From Candidatus Agathobaculum merdigallinarum (GTDB lineage: Bacteria; Bacillota; Clostridia; Oscillospirales; Butyricicoccaceae): DNA of 10,748 nt. This document shows, in pieces, positions 1 to 7,118 of this stretch. The first letter of the stretch is position 1, and every line of letters begins with the position of its first letter. The stretch is taken from positions 1-10,748 of the forward strand of contig DXDO01000091.1 in the NCBI GenBank assembly GCA_019115425.1. The letters are read 5' to 3'. The position numbers and the translations under genes are program-made. Under the pieces are notes generated by a model. It was not told where the DNA came from and searched no databases. It worked only from the letters and a program-made list of their open reading frames with translations.

Positions 1-24
1 TAGAGAAGGGGAGAACGAGGGAGA

Positions 25-1095
25 ATGAAACTGGCTGTATTATTCGGCGGCATTTCAAGCGAGCATGATATTTCGTGCCTGTCCGCCGCGTCGATACTGC
101 GAAACCTTGATAAAACCAAATATGAGATATATGCGGTCGGCATCACGCAGGAAGGACGGTGGTACTACTGCCCCTCCTGCGGCGCGGACAGCGTGGAGAA
201 CGGCGCGTGGGAGCGTATGACGGATAAGGTCCCCGCGCTGCTCCCGCCCGACCGCAGCGTGCACGGTCTTGTGCTGATGCGGGACGGCAAAACCGAGACC
301 GTCCGGCTGGACTGCGTGTTCCCCGTGCTGCACGGCGCGGGCGGCGAGGACGGGACGATACAGGGCCTTCTGGAGCTGGCAGGCATCCCGTATGTCGGCT
401 GCGGCGTCGCGGCGAGCGCCAACTCGATGGACAAGTCGATCACCAAGGTGCTGGTGGACGCGGCAGGCGTGCGGCAGGCAAAGTATTATCTCGCGCTGCG
501 CTATGATTTTGAGCGGAACGCCGAGGGCGTGATCCGCACGGCGGCCGACCATCTGGGTTCGTTCCCTGTGTTTGTCAAGCCGTGTTCGCAGGGGTCGAGT
601 GTGGGCGTTGCCAAGGCAAACGATATGCTCGAACTCGCCGCAGGACTGACCGAGGCGTTCAAGCTGGACGATAAGGTGCTGGTGGAAGAGTACATCGACG
701 GGCACGAGGTCGAGTGCGCAGTGCTCGGCAACCGCAGCCCGATCGCCTCGACTGTGGGCGAGATCGCGGCAACGCAGGAGTTTTACACCTTTGACGCGAA
801 GTACAAGGACGAAAGCTCCAAGCTGTACATCCCGGCGCAGATCACCCCACAGCAGATCGAGACCGTGCGCCAGAACGCGCTGCGCGTGTATGCGGCGCTC
901 GGCTGCCGCGGCCTGTCCCGCGTGGACTTTTTCGTTACCCATGAGGGTGGCGAGGTCGTGTTCAACGAATTAAACTCCATCCCGGGCTTTACCTCGATCA
1001 GCATGTATCCCAAGCTGTTCGATCATGGGGGCATCCACTATCCCGAGCTGCTCGACCGGCTGGTCGCGCTCGCGCTGGAGGAGCACCATGGATAA
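25..1095 (+). CDS. ddl: D-alanine--D-alanine ligase
   Basis: ATP-grasp ligase that joins two D-alanines in the cytoplasm to make the terminal dipeptide of the peptidoglycan stem. The 356-residue length is normal for the family. Visible motifs: GGISSEHDIS at about residues 8-17 (N-terminal substrate loop), HGAGGEDGTIQG at 103-114, the glycine-rich ATP loop KPCSQGSSVGV at 185-195, EEYIDGHEVE at 221-230, the omega-loop segment FDAKY at 256-260 whose Tyr matches the D-Ala-D-Ala specificity tyrosine of DdlB, and the Mg-binding/C-terminal block NELNSIPGFTSIS at 314-326. The ATG at 25 follows purine-rich AAGGGGAG and GAGGGAG. The gene overlaps murI by 8 nt, so the two are probably translated together. 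A VanC/VanG-type D-Ala-D-Ser ligase is a weaker alternative: no vanT- or vanXY-like partner is present, and a racemase of the Glu type follows instead. Confidence 0.95.
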   Translation: MKLAVLFGGISSEHDISCLSAASILRNLDKTKYEIYAVGITQEGRWYYCPSCGADSVENGAWERMTDKVPALLPPDRSVHGLVLMRDGKTETVRLDCVFPVLHGAGGEDGTIQGLLELAGIPYVGCGVAASANSMDKSITKVLVDAAGVRQAKYYLALRYDFERNAEGVIRTAADHLGSFPVFVKPCSQGSSVGVAKANDMLELAAGLTEAFKLDDKVLVEEYIDGHEVECAVLGNRSPIASTVGEIAATQEFYTFDAKYKDESSKLYIPAQITPQQIETVRQNALRVYAALGCRGLSRVDFFVTHEGGEVVFNELNSIPGFTSISMYPKLFDHGGIHYPELLDRLVALALEEHHG

Positions 1096-1885
1096 CCGCG
1101 CCATCGGCGTGTTCGATTCCGGTCTGGGCGGACTGACGGCGGTGCGCCGCCTGCACGCGCTCATGCCGCGGGAGAACATCATCTATTTCGGGGATACCGG
1201 CCGCGTGCCATATGGTACGCGCGGGCGCGATACCATTATCAAGTACGCAAGGCAGGACGTCGCCTTTCTGCGCCGGTTCGACCTCAAGGCGATCATCATC
1301 GCCTGCAACACGGTTTCGTCAGTCGCGCTCGATTTGCTCGAGCGGGAAAACGACATCCCGATCATCGGTACAGTCGAACCGGCCTGCCGCCGCGCGATGA
1401 CCATGACGCGGAACGGAAAAGTGGGCGTGATCGGTACCGCGGCGACTGTCCGGTCGGGCGCGTACGAGCGATATCTGCATCAGGCGGACGGCAGCCTCAA
1501 GCTGTTCACGCAGGCGTGCCCGCTGTTCGTGCCGCTGGTGGAGAACGGCCGCGTGCAGCGCGGCGACGTCGTGATCGAGACCGTGGTGGCCGAGTACCTC
1601 GCGCCGCTCAAAGCGGCAGGCGTGGACACGCTCATCCTCGGCTGCACGCACTACCCGCTGCTGGAAAGTGTGATCGGTGCCTACATGGGGCTGGCGGTCA
1701 CGCTGATCGACTCGGGCGCGGAGGCGGCCAACCTCGCCTCGACCCAGTTTGCCCCTGGGGAAGGCCCTGGCGAGACGCGGTATTTCGTGTCGGACGATCC
1801 GGACGCGTTCGACCAGCTCGCGGAGCTGTTTTTGCAGGAGCAGGTCGGCGCCGGTGCGGATCTGGTGGATATCTCGAGCTATTAA
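1088..1885 (+). CDS. murI: glutamate racemase
   Basis: Cofactor-independent racemase that converts L-glutamate to the D-glutamate added by MurD during peptidoglycan synthesis. 265 residues, normal length. The family signatures are all present: GVFDSGLGG at residues 7-15 with Asp10 and Ser11, YFGDTGRVPYG at 33-43, ACNT at 72-75 with catalytic Cys73, and GCTHYP at 185-190 with catalytic Cys186 and His188, so both acid/base cysteines are intact. The start is taken as the ATG at 1088 because GGAGGAG (1077-1083) precedes it by 4 nt and the protein then begins just before the conserved beta strand; the open frame extends upstream to 1025, but that part reads as ddl out of frame. The start lies inside the last codons of ddl, which suggests translational coupling of D-Ala-D-Ala and D-Glu supply. 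Confidence 0.95.
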   Translation: MDNRAIGVFDSGLGGLTAVRRLHALMPRENIIYFGDTGRVPYGTRGRDTIIKYARQDVAFLRRFDLKAIIIACNTVSSVALDLLERENDIPIIGTVEPACRRAMTMTRNGKVGVIGTAATVRSGAYERYLHQADGSLKLFTQACPLFVPLVENGRVQRGDVVIETVVAEYLAPLKAAGVDTLILGCTHYPLLESVIGAYMGLAVTLIDSGAEAANLASTQFAPGEGPGETRYFVSDDPDAFDQLAELFLQEQVGAGADLVDISSY

Positions 1886-1907
1886 CAAGCAAAACGGAGC
1901 GGAATTT

Positions 1908-2345
1908 ATGAAGAAAGATGTTTGGCTGTCGATTTCGTCCAAACAGCAGTTTGCGGACTGCGATGAGGAGCAGATCGATCTCGTCACCGCGGCGACGCTG
2001 TACGAGCGCGGCGGCAAATATTACATCGCCTACGAGGAGAGCGAGCTGACCGGGCTGGAAGGCACCCGCACCACGGTCAAGCTGGACGGGAAGACGGTCG
2101 CACTCATCCGCACGGGCACATGGCCCTCGCATATGCTGTTTGCAGAGGATGAGCGGCACGTCGGTCTGTATCAGACGCCGGTCGGCGCGGAGATGACGGT
2201 CGCGACACATACCTCGCGCGTGCGCAACACGGTGGGCGAAAACGGCGGCGAGCTGGTGATCGACTATACGGTCGAGGTGGATAACTCGCTGATGGGCGAG
2301 CACCATTTTGAGATGGTGGTCTCGACCGACCCGATGCGGGTATGA
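1908..2345 (+). CDS. DUF1934 (YwiB-type) beta-barrel protein
   Basis: 145-residue cytoplasmic protein. It begins MKKDVWLSISSKQ and runs as alternating short hydrophobic strands with turns: YYIAYEESELTGLEGTRT at about residues 36-53, then conserved-looking SELTGL, and a C-terminal segment with HFEMVV before the end. That pattern, the length and the position directly before argS match the DUF1934 family, whose Bacillus member ywiB is also next to argS. The family is thought to form a calycin-like beta barrel; I know of no established reaction for it. ATG at 1908 is chosen because GGAG (1896-1899) lies 8 nt upstream; the longer open frame from 1749 overlaps murI. It is 22 nt downstream of murI, so it is most likely in the same transcript. 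The family call rests on pattern recognition and context, not a search. Confidence 0.8.
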   Translation: MKKDVWLSISSKQQFADCDEEQIDLVTAATLYERGGKYYIAYEESELTGLEGTRTTVKLDGKTVALIRTGTWPSHMLFAEDERHVGLYQTPVGAEMTVATHTSRVRNTVGENGGELVIDYTVEVDNSLMGEHHFEMVVSTDPMRV

Positions 2346-2424
2346 GAAAATGACAGAAACACGGCGCGGTAGTCTGCCGAAAAAGTATCCGCGCAGCGAT
2401 CAGAAAATAATGGAGAGTGAACAA

Positions 2425-4122
2425 ATGAACGCATATGAATTTGCGCGCGCCGAGGCGACCAGGGTCGTCGAGGCGGCTTATCACAAGGCTGTCGCGGCGG
2501 GCGCGCTGCCCGAGGGAGACATCCCGCCTGTCGCGGTGGAGACCCCCAAGGACGCGTCCAACGGCGACTGGGCGTCCACCTTTGCCATGCAGTGCGCAAA
2601 GCCGCTACGCATGGCGCCCCGCAAGATCGCGGAGGAGATCGTCGTAAACCTTGACCTTGCGGACAGCTGCTTTGACACGGTGGACATTGCAGGCCCGGGC
2701 TTTATGAACTTCACCCTGAATCAGGGCTGGTACGAAAAGGCGGTCAGGAACGTATTTGAGATGGGCGAAAACTACGGCCGCACCCAGACCCAAAAACCGG
2801 AGAAGGTGATGGTCGAGTTTGTATCCGCCAACCCCACCGGCCCGATGCACATGGGCAACGCGCGCGGCGGCGTGCTGGGCGACTGCCTTTCGTCCGTGCT
2901 CGACTGGTCGGGCAACGATGTGACCCGCGAGTTTTACATCAACGACGCGGGCAATCAGGTGGACAAGTTCGCGCACTCGGTCGAGGGCCGCTACATTCAG
3001 GAGGTTCGCGGCGAGGACGCGATCGAGTTTGATCCGTCCTGGTATCAGGGCGACGATATCAAGGCGCTCGCGCACGATCTGGTTGAGCAGTACGGCGACA
3101 GTCTGCTGGACAAGACCCCAGAGGAGCGCTTTGCGATCATTGAGGGCTACGGCCTGCCGACCAACATCGCGCGCATGGAGCGCGACCTCAAACGCTACAA
3201 GATCAATTACGACGTGTGGTTCCGCGAGAGCGAGCTGCACCAGAGCGGATACGTCAAGGAGACCATCGATCTGCTGACTGAGAAGGGCGTAACCTACGAG
3301 ACCGAGGACGGCGCACTCTGGCTGCGCTCAACCGATTTCGGCTGCGATAAGGACGATGTGCTGCGCCGCGCGAACGGGTTCTACACCTACTTTGCGGCGG
3401 ATATCGCGTACCACCGTAACAAGTTTGAAAAGCGCGGGTTCGACCGTGTCATCAACATCTGGGGCGCGGATCACCACGGCCACGTGAGGCGCCTGCAGTG
3501 TGCGCTGGACGCGCTGGGACTCGACGGCTCGCACCGTCTTGAAATTGTGCTCATGCAGCTGGTGCGCATGATGCAGGGCGGCGAGGTCGTGCGTATGTCC
3601 AAGCGCACGGGCAAGAGCCTGACCCTGACCGATCTGCTCGACGAGATTCCGGTCGATGCGGCGCGCTTCTTCTTCAACTCGCGCGCGGCGGAGACCCAGA
3701 TGGAGTTCGACCTTGACCTAGCGGTCAAGCAGGATTCGGACAACCCGCTTTACTATGTGCAGTACGCGCACGCGCGCATCTGCTCGGTCATCAAAAACTG
3801 TGTGGAAAACGGCGTTCCCATGCCGGATACGGCAAGCGTCGACCTGTCCGTGCTGACCGGCACGGATGAGCGCCAGCTCATCAAGACGATCGCGCTGCTG
3901 CCCGAGGAGATCGCGCAGGCGGCTGCAAGCCGCGACCCCTCGCGTCTGAACAAGTATGCGGTGACGCTCGCGCAGCAGTTCCACCATTTTTACAATGCCT
4001 GCCGCATCAAGTGCGACGACGAGAAGCTGTGTGCGGCGCGCCTGTCGCTGTGTCTGGCCGCGCGGCAGACCATTGCCAATGCGCTGGGCCTGATCGGCGT
4101 GGAGGCGCCGGAAGCGATGTAA
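2425..4122 (+). CDS. argS: arginyl-tRNA synthetase
   Basis: Class I synthetase that charges tRNA-Arg with arginine using ATP. 565 residues, typical of the family. Order of domains: N-terminal Add-1-type domain at about 1-90 (ending near AGPGFMNF), Rossmann catalytic domain with VEFVSANPTGPMHMGNARG at 130-148, the GADHHGH-type block in the middle, and RMSKRTG at 390-396 as the KMSK loop; then an all-alpha DALR anticodon-binding domain from about 435 (YYVQYAHARI) to the end. The HIGH box reads HMGN (142-145), with Asn in place of the last His, a variant I believe is common in clostridial ArgRS. ATG 2425 has GGAG at 2412-2415; an in-frame ATG at 2410 would add five residues but has no comparable binding site. 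It follows DUF1934 by 79 nt and could share its transcript. Confidence 0.96.
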   Translation: MNAYEFARAEATRVVEAAYHKAVAAGALPEGDIPPVAVETPKDASNGDWASTFAMQCAKPLRMAPRKIAEEIVVNLDLADSCFDTVDIAGPGFMNFTLNQGWYEKAVRNVFEMGENYGRTQTQKPEKVMVEFVSANPTGPMHMGNARGGVLGDCLSSVLDWSGNDVTREFYINDAGNQVDKFAHSVEGRYIQEVRGEDAIEFDPSWYQGDDIKALAHDLVEQYGDSLLDKTPEERFAIIEGYGLPTNIARMERDLKRYKINYDVWFRESELHQSGYVKETIDLLTEKGVTYETEDGALWLRSTDFGCDKDDVLRRANGFYTYFAADIAYHRNKFEKRGFDRVINIWGADHHGHVRRLQCALDALGLDGSHRLEIVLMQLVRMMQGGEVVRMSKRTGKSLTLTDLLDEIPVDAARFFFNSRAAETQMEFDLDLAVKQDSDNPLYYVQYAHARICSVIKNCVENGVPMPDTASVDLSVLTGTDERQLIKTIALLPEEIAQAAASRDPSRLNKYAVTLAQQFHHFYNACRIKCDDEKLCAARLSLCLAARQTIANALGLIGVEAPEAM

Positions 4123-4128
4123 AACTTT

Positions 4129-4153
4129 CGCCCCAACCATACAGGTTGGGGCG
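4129..4153 (+). terminator. argS 3' hairpin, possible terminator
   Basis: Seven bases after the argS stop codon there is a perfect 10-bp inverted repeat, CGCCCCAACC (4129-4138) and GGTTGGGGCG (4144-4153), with a 5-nt loop ATACA. It is stable enough to end or protect the argS transcript. It is followed by GAGGGTAGG, not by a T-run, so a classic intrinsic terminator is not shown; it may instead be the first stem of the larger structured region that follows. Confidence 0.45.
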
Positions 4154-4159
4154 AGGGTA

Positions 4160-4297
4160 GGTTCCACCGCGCCTGTCGGCGCGGATGAAACCAGTGGGAA
4201 GAAAAGTTCCGACACACGAAACTTTTCTTCCTGCTTGTATCAAAACCCACGCACATGTCGCGGGTTTTGATGAAAATTTCTTTTTGCAGGAATTTTC
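4160..4297 (+). other. run of four hairpins in the argS-peptidase intergenic region
   Basis: Four further inverted repeats follow with almost no spacing. (1) CCGCGCC 4167-4173 / GGCGCGG 4178-4184, extended outward by GGTTCCA / TGAAACC (4160-4166 / 4186-4192) with one mismatch and one bulged A. (2) GGAAGAAAAGTT 4197-4208 / AACTTTTCTTCC 4220-4231. (3) ATCAAAACCC 4239-4248 / GGGTTTTGAT 4262-4271, continuing inward by CG/CG after one mismatch. (4) GAAAATT 4272-4278 / AATTTTC 4291-4297. No coding signal with a ribosome binding site is seen here. The remaining stretch to 4356 has no promoter I would call with confidence. The run could be a structured RNA, a degenerate mobile repeat or a multi-part transcript end. 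The repeats are directly visible; the role is unknown. Confidence 0.55.
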
Positions 4298-4356
4298 TGT
4301 TTGATATGCGCGCGGGACGCGCAAGGCTTGCTTTGGTTCTCAGGATGGAGACGGAT

Positions 4357-5841
4357 ATGAAAAAAATAGCGAAACAGCTGGCGGCGCTGGCGCTGGCGGC
4401 TTTGACGCTCGTCGTGCCGGCAGGTGCGGTAACACAGGACGGGCAGAGCGAAACATGGTTCGACGGCGTTTGGGCGCTGATTGATACGCTTGGCCTGAAG
4501 GCCGAGAACGATCCGTATGTGCTGCAAAACTACATCAACAAATATCTCGAGGAGCATCCGGAGGAGATGTACAACGTCTTAAACGACATCCTCTCCCTGC
4601 TGGATACGCATTCGATGTACCTGTCGAGCGAGGAGTACTCGCAGGGCTTTTCCACCGTGGAGGGCTTCGTCGGCATCGGTGTGGGCATGCAGCAGACCGT
4701 AGGCGGTGTGCAGATCGCCGAGGTGATGCGTTTTTCCTCGGCGGAGGAGGCCGGCCTTGCAATCGGCGATATTATTATCGCGGTGGACGGGACGGATACG
4801 TCCGCGATGACAAATACCGAGGTAGCCGAGCTGCTGCGCGGCGAGGAGGGCACGACGGTTGCCGTCACGGTGCGCCGGCAGGGACGTGAACTGACCGTCA
4901 CCTGCACGCGCCGTCAGGTCAATCAGGTGTATGTGTCGAACAAGACCATGGCGGACGGCGTGGAGTACATCAAGGTCAGCGCGATGGGGTCGCAAAACGA
5001 CTGGACGGCGTTTTCTGAGATCTGGGAGGGACTAGATGAGAAAAACACCCGTGCGGTGATCCTTGATCTGCGCGGCAACGGCGGCGGCGTGATCGACGTT
5101 GCGCTCAAAATGGCAAACGTGATGACGGAGGAGCCAAACGTGTATCTCGCCGGCACCCGCTGGCGGGAGGACATGGGCGGTCTGGAAACGTATTATTCCA
5201 CGGGCGGCGGGCTTCCGCTGAACCGCATCGTTGTCCTTGTGGATGGGGGGACGGCCTCGGCCGCCGAACTGCTTGCGGGAAGCCTGCAGGATACCGGAGC
5301 AGCCATGCTGCTGGGCGAAACCACCTATGGCAAGGGACAGGGGCAATTTCATATCGACCTGATCAACGGCGACAAGCTGGTCATCACCACGTTGGAGCTG
5401 GAGCTGCCCGAGCAGGGCGGTTATGAGGGCGTAGGGCTGAAACCTGACCTGATGATCGAAAACCGGCAGGTAACGGTCAACGCGGCGCGTTTGACGCCGC
5501 TGGACACCACGGAGACCCTGCGCTATGGCGACCAGTCGGACAATGTATACGCCATGACCGAGCGGCTGGCGCTGTTTGGGCTGATCGACGAGGCGACAGA
5601 CACTTTTGACGGCGCTGTGCTGGATGCAGTTGCAGCATTCCGAGAGAGTTATGAGATGGCGCCGGCCCTTTATGCCTCGCCGGATATGCTGCTGGCACTT
5701 GACGAGGCGGTGCAGACGCTGGACGGACAGACCTATCTGCTGGACGATCAGCTGCAGACCGCGCTCGAGATCTGCAAGCTGGCTGCGGCGGAGCCGCAGC
5801 GGTATACCCCTCTGCCGGACGGCGGATGGGAGAAAAACTGA
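4357..5841 (+). CDS. secreted S41 carboxy-terminal processing peptidase with PG-binding-like tail
   Basis: CtpA/CtpB-type serine protease acting outside the membrane. 494 residues. A signal peptide is visible: MKKIAKQ, a hydrophobic stretch to about residue 20, then PAGA as a likely signal peptidase site near 24. A PDZ domain spans about 100-185 (VGIGVGM, then GLAIGDIIIAVDG). The S41 core follows with LDLRGNGGG at 237-245, nucleophile Ser301 in GGTASAAE, Lys326 and Gln330 in YGKGQGQ; the Ser-Lys spacing of 25 is the family pattern, so the active site is intact. Residues about 388-432 (LRYGDQSDNVYAM, FDGAVLDAVAAF) look like a PG_binding_1 three-helix repeat, suggesting wall binding. Start ATG 4357 is preferred because GGAG (4347-4350) is 6 nt upstream and the signal peptide then begins cleanly. 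It is followed 33 nt later by the next gene, probably cotranscribed. The natural substrate is not shown. Confidence 0.9.
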   Translation: MKKIAKQLAALALAALTLVVPAGAVTQDGQSETWFDGVWALIDTLGLKAENDPYVLQNYINKYLEEHPEEMYNVLNDILSLLDTHSMYLSSEEYSQGFSTVEGFVGIGVGMQQTVGGVQIAEVMRFSSAEEAGLAIGDIIIAVDGTDTSAMTNTEVAELLRGEEGTTVAVTVRRQGRELTVTCTRRQVNQVYVSNKTMADGVEYIKVSAMGSQNDWTAFSEIWEGLDEKNTRAVILDLRGNGGGVIDVALKMANVMTEEPNVYLAGTRWREDMGGLETYYSTGGGLPLNRIVVLVDGGTASAAELLAGSLQDTGAAMLLGETTYGKGQGQFHIDLINGDKLVITTLELELPEQGGYEGVGLKPDLMIENRQVTVNAARLTPLDTTETLRYGDQSDNVYAMTERLALFGLIDEATDTFDGAVLDAVAAFRESYEMAPALYASPDMLLALDEAVQTLDGQTYLLDDQLQTALEICKLAAAEPQRYTPLPDGGWEKN

Positions 5842-5858
5842 GAAATACGATCCTTCTT

Positions 5859-5865
5859 GGGAGGA
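5859..5865 (+). promoter_or_regulatory. ribosome binding site that fixes a TTG start
   Basis: GGGAGGA lies 9 nt before the TTG at 5875. An earlier in-frame TTG at 5857 overlaps this site itself and so cannot be served by it. There is no in-frame ATG until deep inside the gene, which makes TTG 5875 the best start. Confidence 0.7.
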
Positions 5866-5874
5866 AGAACGACA

Positions 5875-6915
5875 TTGGATATTCCGTTATGTCAGCTTGA
5901 CCACATACCGCAGATTCTTTTGACCGAGGCGGACGATCTGCCGCTTTACCGGCAGACGCCCGAGCGTTTTGCCGGCGCGATCGCGCCGGACAGCGCCGCC
6001 TGCGCCGAATGGGCGCACAGCCTGGACCCGCTTCCGGTCGGCCTTACGCTCGAATGCCCGCCTGTTCCGGAGGGGGAGATGTGCGAGCGTCCGGTTACCA
6101 TGCACTATATCCATCTGTGCAAGCAGGCGTTCCGCCCTTTGCTGCATGAGGACGCGGCGTTTTATTACCTTCGCGGCGCGCAGAGCTTCCCAGCGCTGCG
6201 GGCGGCGGTGCTTGCGCTGGGCGATCTGTCCGGACGAACCCTGATCGCGGAGATCGCAATCGAGACGGACGAGGGCCGCATGGCGGATGGTACGGATGTC
6301 CGCGCGGCGGTCGGCGTGCTGCAGCGTATCGGCGTGACAACGGTGATTTTGACCGCATACGATCCGGAGTCCATCACCGAAGCACTTGATCTGGTGGCGC
6401 CGTATGCGCGCCTGTCGCTCGGCGTGTGCGTACATTCGGCGTGGCTGCGCGCGCAGACCAAGCTGTATAATACCGAGCTGTTCGTTCCTGCCGAGCATGA
6501 CGATACGGCGCGGCTGCTGCGGGCGGTGGAGGAGCATCACGGCGGCGAGATCGTGCCGCGGGATCATGACGACTTCATCCTCGCGCCGGACGGCAAAAAT
6601 CCGCATTTTATCGATCCCACGATCGATATTTCGGATGAGATCGAGTGCGGCCCCCGTCTGGAGGAGGCGCTGATCGAGGCGGAGGACGACGCGGGAGCGC
6701 TCAAGCTGGTGCTTGAGACCGAGGATGATGTGATCAAGCTCGAGGAGTTTCAGTATATGATTTCGCGGCCGGTGTGTTTATGCGCGGAATCGTCCGAGCT
6801 GCTCGAGCAGGGGCTGCGGGTGTATCCCGGGCTTGCGCTGTATGACGGCACCTGGGAGCAGCCGGAGGACGTGGTGCATTATCTGGAACAAAAGTATGGA
6901 CTGATCCGTTTATAA
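5875..6915 (+). CDS. unknown protein, faintly homocysteine S-methyltransferase/pterin-barrel-like
   Basis: 346 residues from TTG 5875, acidic, without signal peptide or membrane segment, so probably cytoplasmic. I do not firmly recognise it. Two stretches resemble the MetH-type barrels: IETDEGRMADGTDVRAAVGV at about 129-148, followed by a RIGVTTVILTA strand, recalls the ETD/DEGRTxDGT segment of homocysteine S-methyltransferase; and ISRPVCLCAESSELLEQGLR at 296-315 with VYPGLALYDGT recalls the pterin-binding strand where one expects a DSS and PGRALINS. The cysteines that bind zinc in the methyltransferase (the NC and GGCCG motifs) are absent, so ordinary methionine synthesis is not supported. 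It may be a degenerate or repurposed family member with another role. It lies 33 nt after the peptidase gene, probably in one transcript, with no metE/metH/metF neighbour. The gene is very likely real; the family link is a weak inference. Confidence 0.6.
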   Translation: MDIPLCQLDHIPQILLTEADDLPLYRQTPERFAGAIAPDSAACAEWAHSLDPLPVGLTLECPPVPEGEMCERPVTMHYIHLCKQAFRPLLHEDAAFYYLRGAQSFPALRAAVLALGDLSGRTLIAEIAIETDEGRMADGTDVRAAVGVLQRIGVTTVILTAYDPESITEALDLVAPYARLSLGVCVHSAWLRAQTKLYNTELFVPAEHDDTARLLRAVEEHHGGEIVPRDHDDFILAPDGKNPHFIDPTIDISDEIECGPRLEEALIEAEDDAGALKLVLETEDDVIKLEEFQYMISRPVCLCAESSELLEQGLRVYPGLALYDGTWEQPEDVVHYLEQKYGLIRL

Positions 6916-6924
6916 ATTGGTTAG

Positions 6925-7098
6925 AGGGGGAATCCAATTCCCCCTATATACAAAACGACCCGGCGAAGCTGGGCCGTTTTGTGAAAACCGCACGGCGGTT
7001 TCCGGAATGAAAGTGTGCCCTGCGGCACGGGAACATACGGCTGGGCAGAAATTGCACTTTGCCGCGCGGGCGTGGAAATGTCCCGCAGGAACGGGACA
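6925..7098 (+). other. run of five hairpins before prmA
   Basis: Successive inverted repeats fill the gap. (1) AGGGGGAAT 6925-6933 / ATTCCCCCT 6937-6945. (2) CAAAACGACCCGGC 6951-6964 / GCTGGGCCGTTTTG 6968-6981, 14 positions with one A-C mismatch and one G-T wobble and a GAA loop. (3) AAACCGC 6985-6991 / GCGGTTT 6995-7001. (4) GTGCC 7015-7019 / GGCAC 7024-7028. (5) TGTCCCG 7079-7085 / CGGGACA 7092-7098. No T-run follows the strongest stem, so a standard terminator is not shown. Stem 5 ends 8 nt before the prmA ribosome binding site (GGAGGG 7107-7112), so it could affect prmA translation or be an RNA end. No known riboswitch consensus is recognised. The layout resembles stems at 4197-4297. Confidence 0.55.
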
Positions 7099-7118
7099 CA
7101 CGGAATGGAGGGCATTGG

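Noticed and set aside
55..942. Long minus-strand open frame opposite ddl (295 codons)
   Set aside because: It lies entirely opposite a clear ATP-grasp ligase. Long antisense frames are expected in GC-rich DNA, and the product shows no family motif.
25..1095. Vancomycin-resistance ligase of the VanC/VanG (D-Ala-D-Ser) type instead of Ddl
   Set aside because: The FDAKY omega-loop tyrosine fits D-Ala-D-Ala ligases, and no vanT, vanXY or two-component genes are nearby. The neighbours are housekeeping genes.
2346..2424. Possible T-box or attenuator leader before argS, with GCGCGG (2364-2369) and CCGCGC (2389-2394) able to pair
   Set aside because: The gap is only 79 nt, far shorter than a T-box leader. 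No T-box sequence or antiterminator with T-run is seen, and the pairing is a weak 6-bp stem with a 19-nt loop.
4284..4308. Promoter for the S41 peptidase (TTGCAG ... GATATG)
   Set aside because: The spacing is about 13 nt and the -10 is poor. No alternative pair in the gap has good spacing, so no promoter was called.
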